Shown here one piece after another: positions 9,870-17,929 of a stretch of DNA of 64,000 nt (its first letter is position 1; each line of letters opens with the position of its first letter). The stretch is from NCBI GenBank assembly GCA_002101205.1, contig LWTM01000068.1:1-64000 (forward strand), written 5' to 3'. The DNA comes from Cycloclasticus sp. symbiont of Poecilosclerida sp. N. Its GTDB lineage: Bacteria; Pseudomonadota; Gammaproteobacteria; Methylococcales; Cycloclasticaceae. Below the pieces are notes generated by a model. That model was not told where the DNA came from. It saw only the letters and a program-made list of their open reading frames with translations, and did no database searches. The position numbers and the translations under genes are program-made.

Positions 9870-11102
9870 TTAATAATTATAAGCCAATACCGCACGTAGT
9901 TGATGGTCTTTCCCTGCTACATTCTTATCGTTAATGTGTGTATAAACGAAATCAAGTATCGCCGCATCGCTCCACTCATAACTTAGGTATATGTCCGCCT
10001 CCTCCACATCATAATCAGACTTATCACGCGCAGTAAATTGTCCAAAATCGCACCCTAACGTTAAGTGATGGCTCATGGCATATTCCAAACCAATCAGCAG
10101 TGCTTCGGCCCTATCGCCTGCAACGGCATCCAGCGTTTGATCTTCCATTGATGTAAAAAATGCACCATCGCCAAGGCTTGGCAGTGCGCCGTTATTCGTG
10201 TGGTTGCGGTTATACGCAAAGGTTGCCGTTATATCGTTATAGTTTATGGCCGATAAAATGCCCCACGTTTTCGCATCCACCACACCCATATTGCGCGAAC
10301 CAATATCTTCACCCCAATCAGCTTGTACTGCAGCGGTGTATTCAATATTGCCCACGTTTGCGCTGTAACTCATATCGGCGTATATAATTTGTGAATTATC
10401 CACCACGTTGTAATACCAAAGGCTAGTCTCGGCAAAATCACCTTCGTGCGTAACCCACGTCAACCAAGAACGGTGACCATCGCCACCAAACGCATCGCCA
10501 ACACCCTCAAAATGCGATTGATCAGAACCATTCTCCCCTCCGCTCATCGTGCGTACAAAACCTGCCCCCGCATGTAAGTTATCCGCTAAATGGAACTCAG
10601 CAAGGTAAGCTTCAAATAAATGCGGTACCAAGCGAAGATCATCATTGTTCATATGCGGCGTATCAAGCCGTTGACGGCCTAAGTTTGCTTCAAACGAGTC
10701 AAAAGATAGTTTTAAATGCGCTTCGCCCAGGATTAAATAACCGTCTGTCTTTTCATTAAAAAAGTCATCGTACACACGGTCATCATTACTGCGGTTTAAA
10801 CCCGCGCCCATTGTTCCAAAAAGTGCCGCATGAAACGTTACACGCTCGTTAACAGCAAAGTGGCAGCCTAACTCACCACCAATAGCATTTGCCGCCAGTG
10901 TATTAACCGCACCAAGAGAAGAGCGTATAACCCCTGCTCGCAACTTAGCATCACAACCCGACTGTTTACCAAAGTGTTCAACCACCTGATAAGGCGTTGC
11001 ATAAAAATCATAGGGAAGACTCGGTCCCTCAGCAGGACTATGTGCCCAAACAGATTGACTTAATAAGGTAAAAAAGGCCACGCAAAATTTATTAAAACTC
11101 AC
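9870..11102 (-). CDS. OprD-family outer-membrane porin
   Basis: The 410-residue product has a signal peptide (SFNKFCVAFFTLLSQSVWA, cleavage about residue 20) and then a beta-barrel rich in alternating aromatic and polar segments that ends in an aromatic residue (AVLAYNY), as outer-membrane proteins do. The motif GRQRLDTPHMNNDDLRLVPH-L-F-E-A-Y near residue 145 is typical of OprD porins (F-D-x-R-M-x-P-N-x-F-E-A). OprD channels take up carboxylates, basic amino acids or aromatic compounds. The substrate here cannot be read from sequence. It lies directly upstream of the cobW and bluB relics on the same strand, and 12 bp downstream of hsdM. Confidence 0.8.
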   Translation of the reverse strand: MSFNKFCVAFFTLLSQSVWAHSPAEGPSLPYDFYATPYQVVEHFGKQSGCDAKLRAGVIRSSLGAVNTLAANAIGGELGCHFAVNERVTFHAALFGTMGAGLNRSNDDRVYDDFFNEKTDGYLILGEAHLKLSFDSFEANLGRQRLDTPHMNNDDLRLVPHLFEAYLAEFHLADNLHAGAGFVRTMSGGENGSDQSHFEGVGDAFGGDGHRSWLTWVTHEGDFAETSLWYYNVVDNSQIIYADMSYSANVGNIEYTAAVQADWGEDIGSRNMGVVDAKTWGILSAINYNDITATFAYNRNHTNNGALPSLGDGAFFTSMEDQTLDAVAGDRAEALLIGLEYAMSHHLTLGCDFGQFTARDKSDYDVEEADIYLSYEWSDAAILDFVYTHINDKNVAGKDHQLRAVLAYNY

Positions 11103-11114
11103 AAAATATTCCTT

Positions 11115-12575
11115 CTATGCCACTACACATAGCTTTTCTTCGACGCTTCTAAACTCATCTAGCGCGGCCTCTAATTGTTCTACTATTTCAGCCGCTAACA
11201 CCTCTGGCGCTGGTAAATTCTCGATGTCTTCCAGCGAATCATCTTTTAACCAAAAAACATCTAGGTTGGTTTTGTCTCGAACAATAACCTCATCGTAACT
11301 AAATGCTTTCCAACGTTCATTATCAGTTGACTCTAGCCGCTGACTTCGATCATTCGCCTTATATAACTCAATAAACTCATCAAAATGGCTCTTCACTAAA
11401 CGCTTTGTTTTTAGCGTCATGTGTATATTGGTACGAAAATCATAAATCCAGATTTTTTTAGTCCAAGCGGTTTTAGATGCCAGCTTAGCATCAAAGAAAA
11501 TTACGTTGGCCTTGACCCCTTGCGCATAAAAAATACCCGTTGGTAAGCGCAGTATTGTGTGCAAATCCATACGTTCCATCAGCGTTTTACGCACCGTCTC
11601 ACCCGCTCCGCCTTCAAACAAAACGTTATCGGGCACAACCACGGCTGCCTTGCCATTTATCTTCAACATATTGGCAATATGCTGCACAAAGTTAAGCTGT
11701 TTATTAGAAGTCGTTGCCCAAAAATCTTCGCGTTCTATCGTTAGCTTTTCAGTCTCTTTTTTACCAGTTTTTTCATTAACAATGGTAATCGAACTCTTTT
11801 TACCAAAGGGTGGATTCGCCAACACCATATCAACACGGTCATCACCCACCTCTTTAGCCAACGCATCGGTCGCGCTAATCGGGCATTCATCACCACCAAT
11901 GCCGTGCAGGTATAAATTCATCGCGCATAAACGCACCACGCCATCGACTATATCGTTACCGCGTAAGGCGTGTTCTTTCAAATGGCGCTGCTCTTTTTTA
12001 GAACTTGCCTGTGCGGCCATATAATCATGCGCCGCTAATAAAAAACCACCCGTACCACAAGCAGGGTCGGCAACTGTATCTAACGCTTTAGGCTGCATTA
12101 CCTCAACCATTGCCTCAATTAATGGGCGCGGCGTAAAATACTGCCCTGCCCCCCCTTTAACATCTTGCGCATTACGCTCCAGCAAGCCTTCGTAAATTTC
12201 GCCTTTAACATCCGCCGGCAAGGTAGACCACTTCTCCTTATCAATCATCTTAATCAAGCGTTCAAGCTTGGCTGGGTCTTGAACCTTATTCTGTGCTTTG
12301 CGAAAGATAGTACCGAGCATACCGCCCAGTTTGCCTAAGCTTTCTAAAGTATGGCGATATTGCAGCTCTAAATCATCCCCATCCAGCTTTACCAGCATAC
12401 CCCAGCAATAAGCAGCAGGCACCTTAACAACTTGGCCAGACTGCTCACGCTCATCCGCCATTTTAAGGAAGATTAGGTAGGTTATTTGCTCTACATAATC
12501 ACCATAACCAACTCCATCATCACGCAGCACTTGCGCGTAATTCCAAACCTTATTGACTATCTCTGATGCACTCAT
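11115..12575 (-). CDS. hsdM: Type I restriction-modification methyltransferase subunit HsdM
   Basis: The 486-residue adenine-N6 methyltransferase works with HsdS to methylate, and with HsdR to restrict, its target site. The N-terminal HsdM_N helical domain (MSASEIVNKVWNYAQVLRDD) is followed by GQYFTPRPLIEAMVEVM near residue 140, motif I ADPACGTGGFLLAAH near 165, and catalytic NPPFG (motif IV) near 252. The length is normal for this type. Unusually, it stands alone. hsdS and hsdR are 5 kb away, and the two intervening genes directly upstream are the toxin-antitoxin pair mntA-hepT, whose hepT stop overlaps the hsdM start by four bases. Confidence 0.95.
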   Translation of the reverse strand: MSASEIVNKVWNYAQVLRDDGVGYGDYVEQITYLIFLKMADEREQSGQVVKVPAAYCWGMLVKLDGDDLELQYRHTLESLGKLGGMLGTIFRKAQNKVQDPAKLERLIKMIDKEKWSTLPADVKGEIYEGLLERNAQDVKGGAGQYFTPRPLIEAMVEVMQPKALDTVADPACGTGGFLLAAHDYMAAQASSKKEQRHLKEHALRGNDIVDGVVRLCAMNLYLHGIGGDECPISATDALAKEVGDDRVDMVLANPPFGKKSSITIVNEKTGKKETEKLTIEREDFWATTSNKQLNFVQHIANMLKINGKAAVVVPDNVLFEGGAGETVRKTLMERMDLHTILRLPTGIFYAQGVKANVIFFDAKLASKTAWTKKIWIYDFRTNIHMTLKTKRLVKSHFDEFIELYKANDRSQRLESTDNERWKAFSYDEVIVRDKTNLDVFWLKDDSLEDIENLPAPEVLAAEIVEQLEAALDEFRSVEEKLCVVA

Positions 12576-12913
12576 TTGTTAGTACTTATTTGCTGTAGTT
12601 GAATGATAATCAAGGGAAGATCATCTTGAATAATACTCCATAAAATATCGTTATCTATACCCAAATAACCATGAATCAATCTATTACGAGTTGCAATAAT
12701 TTGCCTCCAAGGTATCGAGCTATACTCCTCACGTATTTCTGTTGGAATATGCATGGCAGCCTCACCAATTAATTCTAAATTACGTACGGTTGCATCATAA
12801 TTCAAGCCTGTTGACTCAAATGATTCTAATGTTAAACCATCAGAATATGCCTTTGCATTTTCAGCAAAACCGAGCATATCTTGTACATAAAAACACCATT
12901 CACGCTCAGACAT
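12572..12913 (-). CDS. hepT: HepT-like HEPN ribonuclease toxin
   Basis: The 113-residue protein starts at MSEREWCFYVQDM; an in-frame start at 12931 lies inside mntA. DUF86/HepT family: an all-helical HEPN fold with the R-x4-H catalytic motif in ATRNRLIHGYLG near residue 80. HepT toxins cleave RNA and are silenced by MntA, which adds AMP to the Tyr of the R-x4-H-x-Y motif; that Tyr is present here (H-G-Y). The start overlaps mntA by 8 bases and the stop overlaps hsdM by 4, so all three are probably cotranslated. Confidence 0.88.
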   Translation of the reverse strand: MSEREWCFYVQDMLGFAENAKAYSDGLTLESFESTGLNYDATVRNLELIGEAAMHIPTEIREEYSSIPWRQIIATRNRLIHGYLGIDNDILWSIIQDDLPLIIIQLQQISTNK

Positions 12914-13196
12914 TAATTGCCTCACTTTCAATAAACTCTTTTAGTTCTGGGCGCAAAGCTTTTTCAGTCACCAAATCAATCGGCTGCCCCAGCGTATCCT
13001 CAAGTAGGAACTGTGCACCAAAATATTGCTTGGATGTTGCTGCACCATCAAAAGAGATAATAATATCTATATCACTGCCTTCTTTGGCCTCATCACGTAC
13101 AGTAGAGCCAAATAAAGCTAAGCGGGTTACGCCAAATCGTTTTATTAACTCTGGTTTTAATTGGCTTAAAGCCGCTAAGGCGTGTTGTTTTTTCAT
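12906..13196 (-). CDS. mntA: MntA-type nucleotidyltransferase antitoxin
   Basis: This 96-residue minimal nucleotidyltransferase has GSTVRDEAKEGSDIDI near residues 30-45, which is the G-S-x-x-R-x(n)-S-D-x-D signature that binds metal and ATP. In this family the enzyme AMPylates and so neutralises the HEPN toxin HepT, encoded next. The start follows AAGGAAATTAAA. A CCTAGT/ACTAGG inverted repeat at 13216-13232 lies just upstream and may be the operator. A degenerate second copy of much of this gene lies at 13363-13537, and its first 11 codons recur before hipB (14.8 kb). Confidence 0.88.
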   Translation of the reverse strand: MKKQHALAALSQLKPELIKRFGVTRLALFGSTVRDEAKEGSDIDIIISFDGAATSKQYFGAQFLLEDTLGQPIDLVTEKALRPELKEFIESEAINV

Positions 13197-13246
13197 TTTA
13201 ATTTCCTTAAATTCTCCTAGTCATCAACTAGGGATGATGTTCAATC

Positions 13247-13537
13247 GTCACGCAACACCTAGGCGTAATTCCAGACTTGTTGACTATCTCTGATGTACTC
13301 ATTTGTTAATACTCATTTTCTGTAATTTCTTGATGATTAAATGCCTTTTTTCGCTCAGACATTAATCGCCTCATTATCAATAACCGCTTTTAACTCAGGA
13401 CGCAAAGCCTTTTACGTCACCAAATCAACCGGCCGCCCTAACTCATCCTCAAGTAGGAACTGTGCACCAAAATATTGTTTAGAGGGTTGCAGACCCATCA
13501 AAAGAGATAATAATATCTATATCGCTGCCCTCTCTCG
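13247..13537 (-). pseudogene. Degenerate partial copy of the mntA-hepT-hsdM junction
   Basis: 13247-13302 matches the first codons of hsdM (12525-12577), including its start. About 13303-13362 matches only the two ends of hepT, with the middle deleted. 13363-13537 matches mntA from its C-terminus to the SDIDI region. Base changes and indels break every frame. The order and strand are the same as in the intact genes right next to it, so this is a tandem duplication that has decayed. Confidence 0.8.
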
Positions 13538-13637
13538 CTTATGTATTGTATATATATAACCGAAATTAACCATAAATCAATTTTTAGAAAGTTTTAGAGT
13601 GCCTGTCCCTGTTTTTACGGTCAGATGCAAGTTTTTG

Positions 13638-13982
13638 TTAGGGGTGATAAGAGTGCAAGCCTTGAAGCATTTTCAGGCAATACGAATTAAGGCTCTCGCC
13701 TTTTCTTAGTGCACCGATACTTAACTGCTCATGCAATTCTTTACCAACGCGTAGATTGAATTTACCAGAGTATTTTTTTCCTGCTGTTGATTTAGGAATA
13801 GGAGTGCCATCTAGGTTATAAATATCTATCCATTCTTCTACATTTTTGCATAACTCTTTGTATACTTTTGCTTCATCATCACCATGAATGCCGCCTAACA
13901 TTAGACCAGGGCAGTGGCCTATATAGCATTGATCTTCTTCAGACCACTCGACTATTTTTAAATATTGATCACTTAATTTCAT
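13638..13982 (-). CDS. hicB: HicB-family antitoxin
   Basis: The 114-residue product starts with the partially degraded RNase-H-like HicB fold (YLKIVEWSEEDQCYIGHCPG, then a G-I-H-G-D-D-E-A turn). It ends with a ribbon-helix-helix DNA-binding segment (KFNLRVGKELHEQLSIGA, E-S-L-N-S-Y). HicB binds and blocks the HicA toxin and represses the operon. Its ATG overlaps the hicA stop (TAATG). Since hicA is frameshifted, hicB may be an orphan antitoxin here. Confidence 0.88.
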   Translation of the reverse strand: MKLSDQYLKIVEWSEEDQCYIGHCPGLMLGGIHGDDEAKVYKELCKNVEEWIDIYNLDGTPIPKSTAGKKYSGKFNLRVGKELHEQLSIGALRKGESLNSYCLKMLQGLHSYHP

Positions 13983-14172
13983 TATGACACCTCGTTAACT
14001 GCATTTTTTACGGCCTTGATTTGAGATGGCTTTGCATCATCGCCTGTTTTTCACTAATTGTGATTTTGCTTCCTTTTTGATGTGTGAAATTACGATGGCT
14101 GCCTTTTTCTCCTCTGTTTTCGAAACCGGAAGATTGTAATTGACGGATTAACTCTCTAATCTTTGGAGGCAT
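13982..14172 (-). pseudogene. hicA: hicA toxin gene with a one-base frameshift
   Basis: Reading from ATG at 14172: MPPKIRELIRQLQSSGFENR, then GEKGSHRNFTH, QKGSKITISEK. This is the double-stranded-RNA-binding-like HicA mRNA interferase with its conserved catalytic His (GSHRNF). After the K the frame is lost. The family's next segment G-D-D-A-K-P-x-Q appears in the next frame, as GDDAKPSQIKAVKNAVNEVS, and ends with TAA overlapping the hicB start. The total of 191 bases is one short of 64 codons, so a single deletion near CAGGCGATGATG explains it. The residual product would be a truncated, altered HicA. Confidence 0.82.
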
Positions 14173-14181
14173 AAATAGATG

Positions 14182-14196
14182 GTACTGAAATAGTAC
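14182..14196. promoter_or_regulatory. Inverted repeat upstream of hicA, candidate HicB operator
   Basis: GTACT-GAAAT-AGTAC is a perfect 5-5-5 inverted repeat 10 bp upstream of the hicA start codon. HicAB operons are repressed by HicB or HicAB at such operators. TATAGT on the minus strand partly overlaps it and could be the -10 box. Confidence 0.4.
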
Positions 14197-14351
14197 TATA
14201 GAGTCAAATTCTTACCCATAACGTCTTACGTCAGATGGAAGTGCTTGTTGGGCGATTTAGTCATCGACATATTCAGAAGTCGTTAATTTAAAAGGGGCGC
14301 CACCCTTCTATTCAAGCGATTGCGCAAAAATAAAGACCTGCCCCCGAATCC

Positions 14352-14429
14352 TTAGGATCGTAAAGTACCAACAAGAACAGGCGAATCAAACGCTTCCCAA
14401 TCAGCAAAAACATAAACTTCCGTACTCAT
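14352..14429 (-). pseudogene. hipA kinase-toxin gene, N-terminal stub
   Basis: From ATG at 14429 the frame reads MSTEVYVFADWEAFDSPVLV-G-T-L-R-S and stops at 14352. HipA-family kinases found with this type of HipB begin in just this way. The rest of the gene (over 400 codons) is absent. The start is 10 bp past the hipB stop, which is the normal hipBA spacing, so this is what remains after a deletion. Confidence 0.65.
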
Positions 14430-14439
14430 ATTGGCCACC

Positions 14440-14739
14440 TTAACCTTTACTCAGCAGCTTAATATCCTGAAGCTTCCGCCCCAGCTCGTCATCACTGGCG
14501 ACCTTAGCAAAATCATCCGTTAAACCAAGCACTGCGAGCACCGCCACATAGTGGCCTATAGAAACGCCAGAACCACCTTGTAATACTCTACGAATGGTTA
14601 AACGGCTTAGACCCGTTCGTTCAGAGATCAAAACCTGTGTGTAGCCACGCCGTTTACAGGCAAGTTTAATATTCTCGCCAAGTTGCTCTAAAACCTTCTT
14701 ATTTTTAGGGAAAACAACAGCACTTCGTTTTTTATTCAC
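14440..14739 (-). CDS. HipB-like XRE transcriptional regulator
   Basis: I chose the GTG at 14739, giving VNKKRSAVVFPKNKKVLEQL and a 99-residue protein, because family members begin at this point. An earlier ATG at 14904 would add 55 residues that include an unrelated copy of the mntA start. The helix-turn-helix lies about residues 20-55 (ENIKLACKRRGYTQVLISER, T-G-L-S-R-L-T-I-R-R). The C-terminus has the D-D-E-L-G-R-K-L-Q-D motif usual in HipB-type antitoxins beside HipA. With hipA reduced to a stub it probably survives as a stand-alone regulator. Confidence 0.75.
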   Translation of the reverse strand: MNKKRSAVVFPKNKKVLEQLGENIKLACKRRGYTQVLISERTGLSRLTIRRVLQGGSGVSIGHYVAVLAVLGLTDDFAKVASDDELGRKLQDIKLLSKG

Positions 14740-14798
14740 TTCAACCACAGGCACTATACTATAGTGGACTCCAGTATTTAGACCAATACTTAAAGCCG

Positions 14799-14840
14799 CT
14801 AAGGCGTGTTGCTTTTTCATTTTAGGTTCCTTAACTTTTT
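14799..14840 (-). repeat. Copy of the mntA start region fused upstream of hipB
   Basis: CTTAAAGCCGCTAAGGCGTG, followed by TTGCTTTTTCATTTTA, is nearly identical to 13160-13202 at the mntA start and encodes MKKQHALAALS in the same strand. It joins abruptly to hipB leader sequence near 14798. It marks a recombination junction between the mntA and hipB modules. Confidence 0.7.
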
Positions 14841-14880
14841 CGATAAAGGCACCATATACGTTGCCTTGCTGAAATCCAAT

Positions 14881-14896
14881 GGCCATATATATGGCC
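14881..14896. promoter_or_regulatory. 16-bp perfect palindrome, candidate operator
   Basis: GGCCATATATATGGCC reads the same on both strands and lies in the space between the minus-strand hipB/mntA'-type leader and the plus-strand small gene at 14975. A diverged version with the same flank (ATATATATAACCGAAATTAACC) occurs at 13547-13570, upstream of the decayed mntA copy. It could therefore be the original operator of the mntA module. Confidence 0.4.
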
Positions 14897-14974
14897 GAAA
14901 TCAACCATAAAACAATTCTTAGCGCCTGACCAGAAGCTTATTCAACCATTATTAAATCTGCTAAAATTCAAACT

Positions 14975-15151
14975 ATGGAAAACAAATCCCTTGCCTCATC
15001 TAACCCATTTCTAAAAGATGCTACCGTTGCTCGTAAACAGATCGTTCGTAGCATTGCCAGTTCTACAGCCATTGAAACGGGTGAGTCCATAGAGGTGATC
15101 GAAAAGAAGCTTAGCCAGAAATATTCTCGGCATCACGTAACGCTTGCTTAA
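14975..15151 (+). CDS. Small protein of unknown function (58 residues)
   Basis: The 58-codon frame reads MENKSLASSNPFLKDATVAR, K-Q-I-V-R-S-I-A-S-S-T-A-I-E-T-G-E. It looks like real coding sequence (Ser/Ala-rich, no rare codons in a run, an N-P-F-L-x-D start), but I do not recognise a named family. It is divergent from hipB and is the only plus-strand frame inside the defence island. There is no good Shine-Dalgarno site. Confidence 0.45.
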   Translation: MENKSLASSNPFLKDATVARKQIVRSIASSTAIETGESIEVIEKKLSQKYSRHHVTLA

Positions 15152-15237
15152 AAACAGCCTTCATCGGTTCTATATATTCTACTATTCTACTTCTGTAGTA
15201 TTTTATTCGATCCGATCCTTTGTAGTACTTTATTCGA

Positions 15238-16881
15238 TCAGATCCTTCTCTCGTGTGCTGTTTCAATTCGGCACATTAAATGGGAAATAAGACTTAATAG
15301 ATCAAGGCAATCTTTCTCGGAAAAAAGGCCAGACTCTGATAAATCAATGACTTCTTGATGCGCAACAACATTACGTCCACCTTCTATAATACCTTGCGAA
15401 AGTTTACGTTGAGCAGACTCTATATTTTTAACCGTCTTTACCGAAAAGAAATCCCCATTGCCTCTAACGTAACCGACAACAACTTTTAAAGCTTTTGCAT
15501 CTTCAGGACCAAATACATTGCCCATTAAGTCGAAGTCTCGCGTATTATTATTTCCCGAATATTCACGAACCTTATTTGCATACCTTTTTACAGCCTCTAA
15601 AAATGCAGCATAATAGTTACCACCCTTATACCCCTGTTCAGAAGCAATCTGAATTTCAGGATGAAGGTGTCGCCAATGTAGATTAGGGTATTCAGGAGCC
15701 AACTGATGCACAGCTAAAACAACTGGATGAAAAGACTCATCAACTCCTTCATCTGTACTCAATGTATTAACAATTGTTTCTACTGGTTTTTTTATCTCAT
15801 CTGGCAAAGTAGAAAGCCACTTTTCCTTGTCGATTCCTGTGTTCTTCTTAAATTCATCATCTTTCTTAGTCTTCCGCTTCTCTCTCCAGTTTATGCCAAC
15901 TTTAGAAATAAGATCTCTTAGCCACTCTCTAAACTCCGCCATTTTCTCATCTTCCCAATTAATGGCTTGACGATTTGTTGAAATAACATCCTCGTCTAAA
16001 AGGTCAATAAAATCTGCCTTTATCCAACCAGTAAGGTACTGATAAAAATGACTTGATGCGCTATCAGAAAAATACTCAGGCGCATTAACCAACTTCCCTC
16101 TTGAAAAAATCGTAATCCCCCGCAGTCCAGAACTTGGCTTAATGGGTGTTTTGCTAGTAATAATATGAAAGTCTATATCGTCAATGAATTCAAAATCATT
16201 TAATTCTAACGATGCTTTGCCCCATATAAACTGCTCCTCCATCTGTCCATAACGGCGTTCATTAGTGACTACTACATCCTTCCCACCTGTTTTCTTTAAA
16301 ACAATACTAAAATCCGTATCAATAATAAATATTCTTGAAAGGCTATCTGCTAATGATTCAAGGTCGAAAGCACTTTTCCTTTTCAACCTCCTCAGCACTA
16401 TTGCCGTACCATTGCTATTCCCCGTTTCCTCATCGACAATCTCAGAAACTGGCCTATAAACACTATTAGAGCTTAGAAGCTCATCCCAATCTAGCTGAAA
16501 GCGATTCCGTTTCATTTCTTGCACAGTGTCTAATACAATCTCTTTTGCTAATCCAAAAAGAGCTAGTTTTCCCAAACCTTTTTTTCCTGTCGGCATACGA
16601 CCATACTTTGGTGATGGTTCATCCCCATCCTCCGACCTTCGGTTACGCCCAATAACTAGAAAACGTTCTTGAATGTCAGAAGCACTCATCCCATAACCAT
16701 TATCTTTTACCGTTATAGAGACAGGCGTTCCATTTTGTTCGTGAAAGGTCACCTCAACTTCACTAGCGTCCGCATCATAAGCATTTGATATAAGCTCTGC
16801 CAATGCAGGTGGCAATGTTGAATACATTTTTACGCCCAAGTGCTCAATTGTTTTCGGGTCAAACCTTAGTTCATAATTCAT
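15238..16881 (-). CDS. MORC/MutL-like GHKL ATPase, R-M associated
   Basis: The 547-residue product has an N-terminal GHKL (Hsp90/MutL) ATPase domain. Motif I is ALAELISNAYDADASE near residues 26-41, motif II VKDNGYGMS near 59, and motif III GRMPTGKKGLGKLALFGLA near 94. An S5-like second domain and a helical C-terminus follow. MutL/MORC relatives encoded beside DNA methylases in restriction systems are a known group (paraMORC; Iyer, Abhiman and Aravind). The partner here is the C5 methyltransferase 10 bp upstream. The exact role is inferred: ATP-driven clamp or loop capture that helps restrict unmodified DNA. Confidence 0.75.
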   Translation of the reverse strand: MNYELRFDPKTIEHLGVKMYSTLPPALAELISNAYDADASEVEVTFHEQNGTPVSITVKDNGYGMSASDIQERFLVIGRNRRSEDGDEPSPKYGRMPTGKKGLGKLALFGLAKEIVLDTVQEMKRNRFQLDWDELLSSNSVYRPVSEIVDEETGNSNGTAIVLRRLKRKSAFDLESLADSLSRIFIIDTDFSIVLKKTGGKDVVVTNERRYGQMEEQFIWGKASLELNDFEFIDDIDFHIITSKTPIKPSSGLRGITIFSRGKLVNAPEYFSDSASSHFYQYLTGWIKADFIDLLDEDVISTNRQAINWEDEKMAEFREWLRDLISKVGINWREKRKTKKDDEFKKNTGIDKEKWLSTLPDEIKKPVETIVNTLSTDEGVDESFHPVVLAVHQLAPEYPNLHWRHLHPEIQIASEQGYKGGNYYAAFLEAVKRYANKVREYSGNNNTRDFDLMGNVFGPEDAKALKVVVGYVRGNGDFFSVKTVKNIESAQRKLSQGIIEGGRNVVAHQEVIDLSESGLFSEKDCLDLLSLISHLMCRIETAHERRI

Positions 16882-16891
16882 ACTTAATCCT

Positions 16892-17929
16892 TTAATTTGT
16901 TTCTTCTAAGTGCCTTCTCACCATTGCCGCGTGTCTTTTGATAAATTCAGGCGGCAAAGCATTGCCAATCATCAATGCAACCGCATCTTTTCCTTTCTTC
17001 ATTGAAAATTGATAATCTTTTGGGAATGTTTGAAGCAAAGCCGCTTCTCTTAAACTAATAACACGATTTTCTTCTGGATGTAAAAATCGGCCTTTGGATG
17101 GTTGGTGGCATCCACCAGTTATAGTTGGGCTAACAGTATCCCATGCCATCCTTCCATACACATCTGTATAACTTTTAGGACTTTTAAGATGGCACTTTAA
17201 CCAATACTCCTTAGGCAATTGTGCTCTCGAACCTCCATCTTTAGGAACTAACTTAATCATTTCTTCTATTCTTTTAGTTCTTTTAGCCCTTAAATCATGG
17301 AGCACATCACCACTTTTACCAACCGCACCAAAACCATGAATAACGTCCCTAACAGTAACTTTCTTATCTGCCTTTTTAGCTGGCTTTATGAAACCAATTC
17401 TAGATGCTAATAAAATCATTCGTCGTCGTCTCTGAGGAACTCCATACTCCGAAGCATCTTTAACTTGTACTGTGTTTTCATCAATCTGATAGCCCAATTT
17501 TTTTAATTCTTCTAAAACAGTATCAATCCTCTTATCTTTCGCCAACCCCGGAACATTTTCCATCATGATGGTTTTAGGTAGCATTGCACGGACAAACTTC
17601 ATAAGCTCAAAAACCAAGTCATTTCTGACATCACTAACAGATGCCACCTTATTACGAGTTCTATGAGTTGAAAACCCTTGGCAAGGAGGACAGCCTGCCA
17701 ATAAATCTAATTCGCCAACTCTCAACCCCAAATCATTCATTACTTTTTCAGGTTTAAGCTCTCGAATATCCTCCGCATACAATTTATGGTCACTGTAATT
17801 AGACTTATACGTACTTATAGCTGGTTCCGAGTTTTCAACACCAGAGATAACTTTAAACCCCGCATTTATCAAGCCTAAAGTCAGTCCACCAGCTCCACAA
17901 AACAAATCAATCGCTTTATATTTATCCAT
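16892..17929 (-). CDS. DNA (cytosine-5-)-methyltransferase
   Basis: The 345-residue C5 methylase moves a methyl group from SAM to cytosine in a specific site. Motif I is DLFCGAGGLTLG near residue 8, catalytic motif IV AGCPPCQGFSTH near 78, motif VI ENVPGL near 123, motif VIII PQRRRRMI near 164, and motif X GNALPPEF near 322. The target recognition region lies about 190-290. The start codon abuts the hsdS stop with no gap, and the MORC-like ATPase gene follows, so the pair rides in the hsd operon. No separate endonuclease for this methylase is visible. Confidence 0.93.
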   Translation of the reverse strand: MDKYKAIDLFCGAGGLTLGLINAGFKVISGVENSEPAISTYKSNYSDHKLYAEDIRELKPEKVMNDLGLRVGELDLLAGCPPCQGFSTHRTRNKVASVSDVRNDLVFELMKFVRAMLPKTIMMENVPGLAKDKRIDTVLEELKKLGYQIDENTVQVKDASEYGVPQRRRRMILLASRIGFIKPAKKADKKVTVRDVIHGFGAVGKSGDVLHDLRAKRTKRIEEMIKLVPKDGGSRAQLPKEYWLKCHLKSPKSYTDVYGRMAWDTVSPTITGGCHQPSKGRFLHPEENRVISLREAALLQTFPKDYQFSMKKGKDAVALMIGNALPPEFIKRHAAMVRRHLEETN

